Source: Nocardia sp. (GTDB taxonomy: Bacteria > Actinomycetota > Actinomycetes > Mycobacteriales > Mycobacteriaceae). Taken from it: a stretch of DNA of 64,000 bases. The DNA is taken from assembly GCF_025465275.1 (NCBI RefSeq), contig NZ_JAODNK010000074.1, positions 1-64,000 of the forward strand, given 5' to 3'. The notes under the pieces were generated by a model. It was not told where the DNA came from and ran no database searches. It saw nothing but the letters and a program-made list of their open reading frames with translations. Both the position numbers and the translations under genes were made by a program. How positions within the stretch are numbered: position 1 is the first letter of the stretch; each line of letters starts with the position of its first letter. Shown here in pieces: positions 18,639-27,025 of this stretch.

Positions 18639-19013
18639 TCAGAGGGACCTGATACCCGCCAGCACCGCGTGCAGCAGCCCCATATCGGAGCTGTTGCCCG
18701 TGGGGATCGGCGGTGACCGGTATACCAGCCGCCCGTCGTCGATCAGATCACCGAGCAATACCTTGGTCATGGTCACCGGCAGCCGCAGGTGCGCCGCCAC
18801 CTCGGCCACCGAAAGCGGTGTGCGGCACAGCCGCACGATCATGGTGTACTCGGGTTCGGTGCGCCGCAGCGCCATTCCCGGATACGCATCGACCACCAGC
18901 GTGGTCAGATCCAGCTCCGGTCGCTCGACCCGGCCGCGGCCGCGGGTCACGGCATAGAGGCGGACCAGCGGTCCGGCATCCTCCTCATACCAGTGCTCTC
19001 GCGGCTCGTTCAT
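18639..19013 (-). CDS. DUF742 conservon protein (CvnC-like)
   Basis: A 124-residue protein of the DUF742 family (PLVRLYAVTRGRGRV at the start; VAAHLRLPVTMTKVLLGDLIDDG looks like a winged-helix/HTH core). Third gene of a conservon: histidine kinase, roadblock protein, DUF742. Overlaps the roadblock gene by four bases, so it is translationally coupled. In Streptomyces conservons a small P-loop GTPase (CvnD) follows directly; here the next gene is convergent, so no GTPase is encoded in this operon. Confidence 0.9.
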   Translation of the reverse strand: MNEPREHWYEEDAGPLVRLYAVTRGRGRVERPELDLTTLVVDAYPGMALRRTEPEYTMIVRLCRTPLSVAEVAAHLRLPVTMTKVLLGDLIDDGRLVYRSPPIPTGNSSDMGLLHAVLAGIRSL

Positions 19014-19426
19014 GGCCGTTGCGGACTGCTCGCATGATTTCGCGGGTCGACCGACAGATGCGTGCCGACGCGCTGCACCGTCTGATTCATCCCGTAGGCC
19101 ACCAGGCCCATATCGGCTGTCTCCGCGGCCAGGAGCGCCAGGCAGGCATTTTCCCCGGCCGCGGTGATGAAGAGCACCGCCTGATCCAGCTCCACCACGG
19201 TCTGGCAGACCCCACCGGCCCGGAAATGCTGACCGGCGCTGCGCGCGAGACTGTGCAGCGCCGAGGCCATGGCGCCGAAACGCTCTGCGTCGGAGCGCTC
19301 CTGGCCCTTCGAGAAACCGAGCAGCAGTCCGTCCGTGGACAGCAGCACCGCCGCCTGCGCGTCGGGCAGTCCGCTCACCAATTCGTCGAGCAGCCAGCCG
19401 AGGTCGATTCGCTGGGAGGTGGTCAT
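19010..19426 (-). CDS. roadblock/LC7-domain protein (CvnB-like)
   Basis: A 138-residue protein with the roadblock/LC7 fold (LDELVSGLPDAQAAVLLSTDGLLLG and DMGLVAYGMNQTVQRVG). In conservons it acts as the GTPase-activating or adaptor partner between the sensor kinase and the GTPase. It overlaps the kinase gene by four bases (ATGA) and the DUF742 gene by four bases. Confidence 0.92.
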   Translation of the reverse strand: MTTSQRIDLGWLLDELVSGLPDAQAAVLLSTDGLLLGFSKGQERSDAERFGAMASALHSLARSAGQHFRAGGVCQTVVELDQAVLFITAAGENACLALLAAETADMGLVAYGMNQTVQRVGTHLSVDPRNHASSPQRP

Positions 19427-21843
19427 TGTGGTCCCTTCTCGGATTCCGGGCGCACCTGGCGGCCCTGCCGGGTGCCCTTCGCAATGGCGCTCATGAGATT
19501 GCGCGCTTCGTCGGGAGTGCGCTGACGCGGCGCAGTGGGAACCGGCGCTTCGGCACTCTCCTCCGGGCCGCCGGGACGGTTCCGGCGCGGCAGGTGCGGC
19601 CGGTCGCCCAGCTCCTGCGCGAGGACCGGGACCGGCGGCAGTGCGACCGGGGCGGGATTACCCACCAGTGCGGAGATCGCCGTCGGGCTCGGCTCCCGGA
19701 TCGGGGCGCTGGGCAGCGGCGCCCGCAGCGCCGGGAACTGATCGGAGCGCACGGCATTCGACCAGGCGGGCGTCACGTCGAACGCGTTCGGCCCACCGCC
19801 GGGCATCTCGGCGCGCGGCGGGGCGACCTCCAGCAGCGCCGACGGAATCAGCACCACCGCCCGCACACCGCTGTACACGGACTCGGCCAGACGCACCGTA
19901 ATGCTGTGCCGCCCAGCCAGTTTCGCGACAACGAAGAGCCCCAGCCGGGTATTGCCGGACAGCGTCGCCACACTGAAGTCGGGCGGATTCGCCAGCACCG
20001 CATTGCGTTCCGCGTATTCGGCCTCCGACATACCGAGACCCTGATCGATGACCTCGACGGCCAGACCCCGGCCGACCACCACCGCCGACACCGTGACATG
20101 CGATTCCGGCGGGGAGCAGGTCGTCGCATTGTCCATGAGCTCGGCGAGCAGATGAATCACATCGGCGACGGCATGACTGGCGATCCGTACCTCGGGCAGC
20201 CGCCCGGTCTGAATCCTGGTGTAGTCCAGGCTCTCCGCCACCGCGCCACGGACGAGATCGAGCAGCAGCACCGGATTACGCCAGCGCCGGCCGGGCTGCT
20301 CACCGCCGAGAATGATCAGATTCTCGGCATTGCGGCGGGCCCGGGTCGCGAGATGGTCCAGCTGGAACAGCAATTCGAGCTGATCGGCGTTCTTCTCCTC
20401 GCGCTCGGCCCGGTCCAACAGGGTGAGCTGGCGATGCACCACCACCTGGCTGCGGTGCGCGATATCGAGGAATACCGCATTGATGCCCGCACGGGTCTTC
20501 GCCTCGGCGACCGCCGCCGACACCGCCGCGATATGGGCGCGGTTGAAGGCATCGGCCACATGGCCGAGCTCATCGGTGCCGAAGTCCAGCCGCGACACCT
20601 CGGCATTGATATCGACGTCCGCGCCCTCGCCCAGTTTGCGAATCAGCTCGGGCATGCGCTCATCGGCCAATTCCAGGGTGTCGTGCCGCAATCGGCGCAT
20701 CCGGCCGATGAAGCGGTTGGCCAGCAGCAGGGCCGCCACGAAAGCCAGTGTCGCAATGAGCAATACGGCCGCGCCGCCGAGCAGCGAATTGCGGGTGGCA
20801 TCCTCGCCCTGCTTGCGGGCGAGGACGTGCGCGTCCCGGCTCTGGTCCTCCCACAGCTTCTGCAATGCGGCATTGATCTGCCCGGACGCCGTCTGCCATG
20901 CGGCAACACCGAGGGGCAGCGGGGTGGCGGCCTTCGGTGCTGCCCGGTCGCGGGACTTCGCCGAGCTGTCGGTACTGCTGTCGGCATCGGTATCGGATAC
21001 CGGGCCGCGCAATATCAGGGCGTCCTGCATGACGGTGACCTGCTGCCAGGCCGGATCACCGGTAATGGCATTCAGCTGGGCGAGCCGCTGGTCCTTCAGC
21101 ACCGAGGCGGAATAGGCCACCTCACTGCGGAATTCGCCCACCCGATTACTGAATTCGAGCAGCTGGGCCGCGGACATCTCACCCGTCGTCAGCGCCACCG
21201 CGCCCATGGTGTCGGCCTGCGACAGCGCCTCCGCCGCCCGCAATTGCTCGACGGCGTAGCCCAGCTCGATGCCGATCTTGGCCGCCGGCGCCACCCGGGC
21301 CGCCACCATGGAGGCGGAGATAATGGTGCCGATCACCTGCGTGAAGAACCCGAATACCTGGTCCGCCGGCATCTGCCGCGAATCGACCCCGCTGCGCAGG
21401 ACCGGCACCATATTGAAAAGCTTGTCGTAGCCCGCGATTTCGGCGGCAGCGCCATCGGGATTGAGCTCGCGGGCCGCATCACCCTTGGCAATGACCGCCG
21501 CCAGCGCCTCGTCCGAATGTTTGCGCGCATCGGGCAGCCCCGCCACCGCATCGGTCTCACCGGCGAGGGACAGTACGGACAGTCGCCGTTCCTCCTCGAG
21601 TCCGGAGACCATGAGAATCGCCGGAGAGGTGGTGCTGCTGGCCAATTCGGCCCACTGCTTCGCTTCCCGAGCGGATTTCACCAGATAGACGGCCGCGCCG
21701 CCGCCGATGGCCAGCAGCGTGACACTGGAGATGAGCACGATCCCCATCAACCGGACCCGGATACTCACCCAGCCGCGGACACCGCGGCCGCCCGAATCAG
21801 ATGTCCTGCCCAGGGATTTGCGCAGGTTCCGCCAGCTGCCCAC
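19423..21843 (-). CDS. conservon sensor histidine kinase with nitrate/nitrite-sensing-like domain (CvnA-like)
   Basis: An 806-residue membrane kinase. An N-terminal transmembrane helix (about 32-52) leads to a long extracellular helical region of the NIT type (starting at about 60, ending near 330), and a second helix (VLLIATLAFVAALLLANRFIG, about 350-375). Then comes a HAMP-like region and a kinase core whose ATP domain shows ELMDNATTCSPP (N box), VIDQGLGMSEAEY (G1) and LSGNTRLGLFVVAKLAGRH (G2). The His-phosphoacceptor region is atypical (QLELLFQLDHLATRARRN), as in other conservon kinases. A Pro/Arg-rich tail ends the protein. First gene of the A-B-C operon. Confidence 0.9.
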   Translation of the reverse strand: MGSWRNLRKSLGRTSDSGGRGVRGWVSIRVRLMGIVLISSVTLLAIGGGAAVYLVKSAREAKQWAELASSTTSPAILMVSGLEEERRLSVLSLAGETDAVAGLPDARKHSDEALAAVIAKGDAARELNPDGAAAEIAGYDKLFNMVPVLRSGVDSRQMPADQVFGFFTQVIGTIISASMVAARVAPAAKIGIELGYAVEQLRAAEALSQADTMGAVALTTGEMSAAQLLEFSNRVGEFRSEVAYSASVLKDQRLAQLNAITGDPAWQQVTVMQDALILRGPVSDTDADSSTDSSAKSRDRAAPKAATPLPLGVAAWQTASGQINAALQKLWEDQSRDAHVLARKQGEDATRNSLLGGAAVLLIATLAFVAALLLANRFIGRMRRLRHDTLELADERMPELIRKLGEGADVDINAEVSRLDFGTDELGHVADAFNRAHIAAVSAAVAEAKTRAGINAVFLDIAHRSQVVVHRQLTLLDRAEREEKNADQLELLFQLDHLATRARRNAENLIILGGEQPGRRWRNPVLLLDLVRGAVAESLDYTRIQTGRLPEVRIASHAVADVIHLLAELMDNATTCSPPESHVTVSAVVVGRGLAVEVIDQGLGMSEAEYAERNAVLANPPDFSVATLSGNTRLGLFVVAKLAGRHSITVRLAESVYSGVRAVVLIPSALLEVAPPRAEMPGGGPNAFDVTPAWSNAVRSDQFPALRAPLPSAPIREPSPTAISALVGNPAPVALPPVPVLAQELGDRPHLPRRNRPGGPEESAEAPVPTAPRQRTPDEARNLMSAIAKGTRQGRQVRPESEKGPQ

Positions 21844-21993
21844 AGTGATACTTCCCGCTCCCGAACGCCGTGGCGCCCCACTTCATGCCACACCGCCAGA
21901 AATGAGCGATACGTCACGCTTCTCTCGTCGAGAGAGTAACGGAAACATCCCGAATCGACTACAGGTTCAAATCATCTCGACAAACTATTGACT

Positions 21994-23292
21994 TCATACG
22001 CCAAAGTTTGCGCGAATCACCGTGTGCGGGTCGCGGTCTCGTTTGACCGCCCGCAGCCGATCCAGAGTCGCCGCATCGAATGCCGCGGCAGCCGACTCCC
22101 CCGCGGCGAGGAACGTATACGGCTTCGCGCCGCTCACGTGCGCTCCCAGCGCTGCGACCACCGCATCCTGCTTGGCGGACACCGCATCTCGCAACTGCGG
22201 AATGCCGAGACCGAGCAGGTAGAGCAGATACGGTTCGGCGACCGGACCGCGCGCACCCGAACCCGGCCGGGTCAGCGCGCCGCCCAGATGCCGCACCTGA
22301 ATATTGAGCAGCGGCGCAACCGGTTCGGCCAGAATCACTTTGAGCGTCGCATCATCGAGGTCCGTGAGCAGCTCGGCACGCGAGACGGACGGGCTGGGCG
22401 TGGTCGGCTCGGCGGAGATATCACCGAGATTCCCCGTGGACATGGCAGCGCGGGTATCGGAGGCGGCGCCGCCCAGCCGATCGATCACCGCCACCAGTTC
22501 GCGCCCCTGCTCCGCGGCACCCAGGTAGGCGACGTCGAGCGCCACCATCTCTGGTGCGTTCGGGAACTGGAAGCGGTGGAACCACACCGTCAGCTCGTCC
22601 GGAGCCCGAGAGGTCAGCTCACGGAACGCGTCCCAGACCTCCGGCAGGCGCTCGCCCGGCCACACCACGCGGCCGCCGTACAGCTCCGGCGCCGGGAACA
22701 GCTCGAATTCGAGTGCGGTCACCACCGCGACATCACCGCCACCGCCGCACAGTGCCCAGAACAGTTCCGGATCGCTGCTCAGCGTGACTCGGGCCGCCGC
22801 ACCCTCGGCATCCACGATCTCGAAGGCGCGCACCGCATCCGAGGCCCAGCCGTGTTTGCGGCCGAACCAGCCCAGACCGCCGCCCAGCGTGTACCCCGTC
22901 ACGCCCACCACCGGATTGCTGCCCGCCAGACCGGTCAGGCCGTGCTCCGCGGCCGCCGCCTGCACCTGTCCCCAGTTCGCGCCCGCGCCGACCCGTGCGA
23001 GCCGCGCCGCCGCATCGATCCGCACGGTATCGAGCCGCCCGGTACGCAGCAGGATCGCGGTATCGATATCACCGGTCGCACCGTGCCCGGTGGGCTGGGT
23101 CGCGACCGCCAGGCCCGCCGCCCGCGCGAACCGCACCACCGCGGCCACATCATCGGCGTCCGCGGCCTCGACCACCATCGCCGCCCGCTGCGTGATGGCG
23201 GTATTCCACGGCGTCACCGCCTGCTCGAAATCCATGTCACCGGGTGCCAGCACCCGGCCCCGGACCGCACTGCGCAATTGTTCGAAAGCCAT
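21994..23292 (-). CDS. FAD-binding berberine-bridge-type oxidoreductase
   Basis: A 432-residue flavoprotein of the VAO/PCMH fold. The N-terminal FAD domain shows RAAMVVEAADADDVAAVVRFA, the His-containing QPTGHGA site where FAD may be covalently held, GVTGYTLGGGLGW and ELFWALCGGGGDVAVVTALEF. The C-terminal tail has the BBE-like PHTVIRANFG. Substrate not predictable; family members oxidise sugars or aromatic metabolites. GAGGA sits six bases before the ATG at 23292; an ATG six bases upstream (23298) is possible. It lies downstream of the mshB cluster with a 135-bp gap. Confidence 0.88.
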   Translation of the reverse strand: MAFEQLRSAVRGRVLAPGDMDFEQAVTPWNTAITQRAAMVVEAADADDVAAVVRFARAAGLAVATQPTGHGATGDIDTAILLRTGRLDTVRIDAAARLARVGAGANWGQVQAAAAEHGLTGLAGSNPVVGVTGYTLGGGLGWFGRKHGWASDAVRAFEIVDAEGAAARVTLSSDPELFWALCGGGGDVAVVTALEFELFPAPELYGGRVVWPGERLPEVWDAFRELTSRAPDELTVWFHRFQFPNAPEMVALDVAYLGAAEQGRELVAVIDRLGGAASDTRAAMSTGNLGDISAEPTTPSPSVSRAELLTDLDDATLKVILAEPVAPLLNIQVRHLGGALTRPGSGARGPVAEPYLLYLLGLGIPQLRDAVSAKQDAVVAALGAHVSGAKPYTFLAAGESAAAAFDAATLDRLRAVKRDRDPHTVIRANFGV

Positions 23293-23427
23293 GGTCATTC
23301 CTCGTCCCTGGTCAGCATGTCGTCTCCGAGCGCTGCGGCGCACGGCCGGTTCAGCGCGATTCGACAGGCTGACGACGCAGGCCTGGAAAGTGTGACACCG
23401 CCCTACGACAGGAAACGGCGGACGACG

Positions 23428-23943
23428 CTAGCGAGCCGCCGCGATCTCGTGCGCGTAGCGGGAAGTGGCGCGCCAGTACAGGTACAGCCCGGACGGCAGC
23501 AGCCCGCAGATGAGCAACAGCATGGTCGGCCAGTCGCTCATGAGCATGATGTCGCCACCGGGACCGGAACTGGCGCACACCAGGAAGCCGAGGATCCACA
23601 CCGTCAGCGGCATGATCATGACGGCAGTGCGCGTGCTGACCACGGACATGCCCGCCACCAGCAGCACATTCACCACGGCCGCCACCAGTGCCGTGAGAGG
23701 CAGCGGGATGGCCCCCGCGGTGGTACTGGTCGACGCCAGCGGCGCGGCGGCGGCCAGCAGCGGCGCACTCTCGTGCACGGTCGCGTGACCCGCGTACAGC
23801 GGCAGGTAGAGGACCTCGAGCACCAGCGTGATGAGTGCGTCGACGGTCAGGAACAGCGCTATGGCAGCGCCCACCCACTTATTGCCCGCGCGGACCCCGA
23901 GGCTCGCCGCATCGTCCGCACGAGCGCTGACTGCGGCCGTCAC
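23428..23943 (-). CDS. four-helix membrane protein (Rv1171-like)
   Basis: A 171-residue hydrophobic protein with four predicted membrane helices (WVGAAIALFLTVDALITLVL; LPLTALVAAVVNVLLVAGMSVV; AVMIMPLTVWILGFLVC; MLLLICGLLPSGLYLYW). It starts at a GTG that overlaps the stop of the 52-residue small gene by four bases. Position next to mshB matches Rv1171 in M. tuberculosis. Function unknown. Confidence 0.8.
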   Translation of the reverse strand: MTAAVSARADDAASLGVRAGNKWVGAAIALFLTVDALITLVLEVLYLPLYAGHATVHESAPLLAAAAPLASTSTTAGAIPLPLTALVAAVVNVLLVAGMSVVSTRTAVMIMPLTVWILGFLVCASSGPGGDIMLMSDWPTMLLLICGLLPSGLYLYWRATSRYAHEIAAAR

Positions 23944-24098
23944 GACACCGGCGGGAAGCCGAGCAGGGTCAGCAGGTGGCTCTGCAGATCGACGAAGCCG
24001 TACAGCACCGTCAGATACAGATCGTGCTGTGCCTGGAAGTTGGGGCGCTGGCTCTCGACGAACGCCGCGATCGCATTCTGCAGATCCCAGTTGTACAT
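23940..24098 (-). CDS. conserved-looking 52-residue small protein in the mshB operon
   Basis: Begins MYNWDLQNAIAAFVES and ends LLTLLGFPPVS. The ATG lies five bases after the mshB stop codon (24104), and its TGA overlaps the GTG of the following membrane-protein gene. The packing with no wasted bases and the natural amino-acid mix (aromatics, Gln, Asn, few Arg/Pro) are strong signs of real coding in this GC-rich DNA. It is amphipathic rather than a membrane helix. No known domain; it could bind the following membrane protein. It is too short for many gene callers. Confidence 0.75.
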   Translation of the reverse strand: MYNWDLQNAIAAFVESQRPNFQAQHDLYLTVLYGFVDLQSHLLTLLGFPPVS

Positions 24099-24103
24099 GG
24101 GGG

Positions 24104-25027
24104 TCAGTGTCTCATCCCGGTCGACTGTGAAACATACGTGTCGGTCAATCCGGCGAACAGGTCGTGCTCCCGGCCGTCCGCACCGGCCTGGCCGCGCCGG
24201 CCGCGCACCAGGATGTAGTGCTCCTCCGGTAGCACCGGCTGGGCAATATCGTTCGACAGGGCGAACTCGCGGCCGGACGGCGCCACCGTCACCTGGGTGG
24301 CGTGCGCACGCAGAGCGGCGCGCTTGGCGGCAAGGGCGTCCGCGATATCCACCGTGGTGGTGACGGATTCGTGTGGCACACAAGCCAATTCGCCATCGTG
24401 CGGCAGTCGCCAGCCGCGCGGCAGCGCGCCGGGCAGCTGATCCACGGTGCGCCGCTTGAGCGCTTCGGTGTGCATGGCGAGCGTGGCGCTGTCGGTGACG
24501 GTCCAGTACACCTTCGGCACCTCCCACCCCTCCTCCACCGCGAGATCGACTGCCGCCATGGTGATTTCGTGCGCGCGAATATGGTCCGGATGCCCGTACC
24601 CGCCGCGCGGGTCGTAGCCGATCACCACGCTCGGCCGCAGCTCCAGAATCACCTGGACCAGCGCCTGCACCGCCTCGTCACCGGAGTTCACGAAGGCTCG
24701 CGGATTCCGTGCCGCCGGCGTCCCGGCCATGCCGGAGTCCCGCCAGCGGCCCGCGCCACCCAGCAGTCGCGGGGGTGCGGCGTCCAAAGCTGCCAGGGCC
24801 CTGGTCAATTCGAGAATCCGATAGCCGCCGAGCTGATCGGCCTGATCGGCGACCAGCTGCGCCCACTGCTCCCCGATGACCTCACCCTCCTCACCGAGGG
24901 TGCAGGTCACCACGGTGACCGGCACACCACGCCGCCGGTAGTGCGCGATGGTGCCACCGGTGGTGATGGATTCGTCGTCGGGATGCGCGTGCACCAGCAG
25001 CAGCCCACCGGTTTCGGGCGCGGTCAC
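24104..25027 (-). CDS. mshB: mycothiol biosynthesis deacetylase MshB
   Basis: Zinc enzyme removing the acetyl group from GlcNAc-inositol in mycothiol synthesis, the main low-molecular-weight thiol of actinobacteria. The PIG-L/LmbE-type motif AHPDDE lies at residues 14-19, and the later zinc ligand is in GGYGHPDHIRAHE. The natural start is a GTG at 25027 overlapping the lpqW stop by four bases (GTGA), giving 307 residues, close to the known about 303; the frame is open to 25165 but that part is lpqW coding sequence. The order lpqW-mshB-small ORF-Rv1171-like shows one transcription unit. Confidence 0.95.
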   Translation of the reverse strand: MTAPETGGLLLVHAHPDDESITTGGTIAHYRRRGVPVTVVTCTLGEEGEVIGEQWAQLVADQADQLGGYRILELTRALAALDAAPPRLLGGAGRWRDSGMAGTPAARNPRAFVNSGDEAVQALVQVILELRPSVVIGYDPRGGYGHPDHIRAHEITMAAVDLAVEEGWEVPKVYWTVTDSATLAMHTEALKRRTVDQLPGALPRGWRLPHDGELACVPHESVTTTVDIADALAAKRAALRAHATQVTVAPSGREFALSNDIAQPVLPEEHYILVRGRRGQAGADGREHDLFAGLTDTYVSQSTGMRH

Positions 25028-26796
25028 GGCAGCCGGTGCCAGTTCGCGGCATCGGCGAAGACGCCGATCTGGATGGCGCCACTGAGCGAAGCCCCGTCCA
25101 CGCGCGGTCCGGCCGCCGCCACCTGGGTGTCCTGCACGATGGGCAGGACGGTCGCCAGATCCCACAGCTTCGGCTCCGACTCCGCGATCACCTTGCCGAC
25201 ATCGATACCGCGCAGGGCGGCGTCGATACCGGGTTGCAGCGTCGGATCGCAGACACCGGACAGATTGGACGGCGACTTCTTCGCCGCATCCGCGACGGCG
25301 GTGTCACTGCTTGCGCCGGATGCGTCGGGCGCCACCACCGGCGGGCAGCCGTAGCGTGAGGCCAGCACGGTCGCCGGATCGGCGCCCGCCCGCTCCCAGC
25401 CGACAATGGCGTCCACACCGGGATCGGTGTCGTCCTTGCCGTACAACTGCGCGGCCGCGATGCTGCGCACATTGACATCGATTCCGGCACTGCGCAATTG
25501 GTCGGCGGCGGTATTGGCGACCGCGAGCGTGGAATCGTCACCCTCCACCGCGCCGATCCGGATGGTCAGCGTCTTACCGTTCTTGGCGATCGGACGCGGT
25601 TGCGGCGCGGGCGAAGTCGGCGACTGCGTGGCGGGAGTCTCCGGCGCACGGCCGTATCCGGCCTCGTTCAGCAGCCCGAACACCTCGTCCGTGCCGAGCC
25701 GCGGCGGCGAGGTCGCCACATAGCCGGGATCGGACGGCGCCAACACCTGTGCGCGCACCGGCTCCACCCAGCTGCCGGTCTGCGCGCCGACGGTGGCCAG
25801 CAGCACCGGATCCAGCAGTCCGAGCACGGCTCGCCGCACCCGGATATCGGCCAGATCCCCGACCCGGCCGTTCAGTACCAGCTGCATTTCCCGGGACTGC
25901 GCCATCACGGCCGTGCGCACCGACGGAATGGCCGCCAGCTGCGATTGCAACGCGACCCCGCCATGCACGAGCGCCATCTGCGCGTCCCCGACCCGCAGCG
26001 ATTCAGCCACCTGCGCGGGAGTTCCACCGCGCCGCAACAGAATCTGATCCGGGACCGCGGGCTTGCCCCAGTAGCGGTCATTGCGTTCGAGCAGAATCTC
26101 CTCGCGACCGCGATCGGCCTGCTTGATGCGGAACTGCGCGCCGGAGACCCGGATGGTGTCCATCAGGCCCTGCTCGAACCCGGAATCCTTCACCAGATGC
26201 TGCGGCAGCAGATCCGCGAACAGCTGCCGCCAGGCCGGGTACTCCTCGCGCATGGTGACGGTGACGGTCTTACCGCCCGCCGAGGAGCTGATATCCGAAA
26301 TGAGCCGGTACCCAGCGGGATCCACCACACCGGGCTGCGTGATCATCTGCTGCCAGAGGTATTTGAAATCCTCCGCCGCGATGGGGGCGCCATCGGACCA
26401 GGACGCCTCGTTCTTGATCTGATAGGTGATGGTGAACGGCTCCTGCGAGGTCACCTCCGCCGACACCATGAGCGCCGGATCCAGCACCCAGTCGGTGCCG
26501 CCCGGCACCGCCGGAGTGGGCGCCGGCCGGAAGGGGCTCGGCAGCACCATCGACGACACCGCGGCCGCCGCCGGCGACTGCTGCGAGCGCAGATGCGGAT
26601 TGAAGCCGATGCCGATGTCATCCACCGCCACCACCACGGAATTGCTCCCCGGCTTGGCAGGCTGCGTCTTCGGACTGTCGGTGCTCTCGATGGGCGGAGG
26701 CGGATTCGCGGTGCACCCGGTGGCGACCGCCAGCAGCGTCGCCACCATCACCAACACCGCCCGCAACGATGCGTGCACCCGGGGCCCCGTTCTCAC
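25024..26796 (-). CDS. lpqW: LpqW-like lipoprotein (peptide-binding-protein fold)
   Basis: A lipoprotein of about 590 residues with the fold of oligopeptide-binding ABC proteins (SBP family 5). The lipobox is in LLAVATGC; the mature part begins with a Pro-rich linker (ANPPPPIES). In mycobacteria LpqW acts in mannolipid synthesis, steering polyprenyl-mannose use between PI-mannosides and lipoarabinomannan together with PimE; pimE is also in this window (29524-30744). Start uncertain: the GTG at 26796 lies at the edge of hairpin repeat copy B, and a GTG at 26778 would give a shorter signal peptide. The frame runs open through the repeat to 26925. It overlaps mshB by four bases. Confidence 0.88.
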   Translation of the reverse strand: MRTGPRVHASLRAVLVMVATLLAVATGCTANPPPPIESTDSPKTQPAKPGSNSVVVAVDDIGIGFNPHLRSQQSPAAAAVSSMVLPSPFRPAPTPAVPGGTDWVLDPALMVSAEVTSQEPFTITYQIKNEASWSDGAPIAAEDFKYLWQQMITQPGVVDPAGYRLISDISSSAGGKTVTVTMREEYPAWRQLFADLLPQHLVKDSGFEQGLMDTIRVSGAQFRIKQADRGREEILLERNDRYWGKPAVPDQILLRRGGTPAQVAESLRVGDAQMALVHGGVALQSQLAAIPSVRTAVMAQSREMQLVLNGRVGDLADIRVRRAVLGLLDPVLLATVGAQTGSWVEPVRAQVLAPSDPGYVATSPPRLGTDEVFGLLNEAGYGRAPETPATQSPTSPAPQPRPIAKNGKTLTIRIGAVEGDDSTLAVANTAADQLRSAGIDVNVRSIAAAQLYGKDDTDPGVDAIVGWERAGADPATVLASRYGCPPVVAPDASGASSDTAVADAAKKSPSNLSGVCDPTLQPGIDAALRGIDVGKVIAESEPKLWDLATVLPIVQDTQVAAAGPRVDGASLSGAIQIGVFADAANWHRLP

Positions 26797-26923
26797 TGTG
26801 TCCAATTTGCCCTCCGCTTCGCTCCGGGCGGGTTCGCGGCCCTGGGAGTCTCGCTCTTCCCTCCTCCGCTCCTCCGCTTCGCTCCCCCGCTCCGTCAGTC
26901 CAGACCGAGACGGGCCACGAACC
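26796..26923 (-). repeat. dispersed hairpin repeat, copy B (upstream of lpqW)
   Basis: Same family as copies A and C. Outer arms 26831-26842 and 26912-26923 pair with a single C-A mismatch on the plus strand, which becomes a G-U wobble in RNA read from the minus strand. Inner arms 26848-26857 and 26902-26911 pair with one mismatch. The 44-base loop is identical to that of copy C. The element directly touches the proposed GTG start of lpqW. Confidence 0.85.
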
Positions 26924-26969
26924 AATACAGCGCGGCAAGCGGCCCAAACCTGAAGCAGGCAAGAACGAA

Positions 26970-27006
26970 ACGGTCGTCCGCGGGCTGCACGCCTGCGAAC
27001 GACCGT
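26970..27006 (-). terminator. hairpin terminator behind typA
   Basis: Stem ACGGTCGT/ACGACCGT with further inner pairing, 20 bases after the typA stop codon and before the lpqW repeat region. No T tract. Confidence 0.6.
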
Positions 27007-27025
27007 ATCGGGTCAGCGCCAGATA

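Noticed and set aside
19426..21939. Long plus-strand open frame opposite the conservon kinase (837 codons)
   Set aside because: Shadow of the histidine kinase, which has clear N, G1 and G2 boxes; the plus-strand protein has no recognisable domain.
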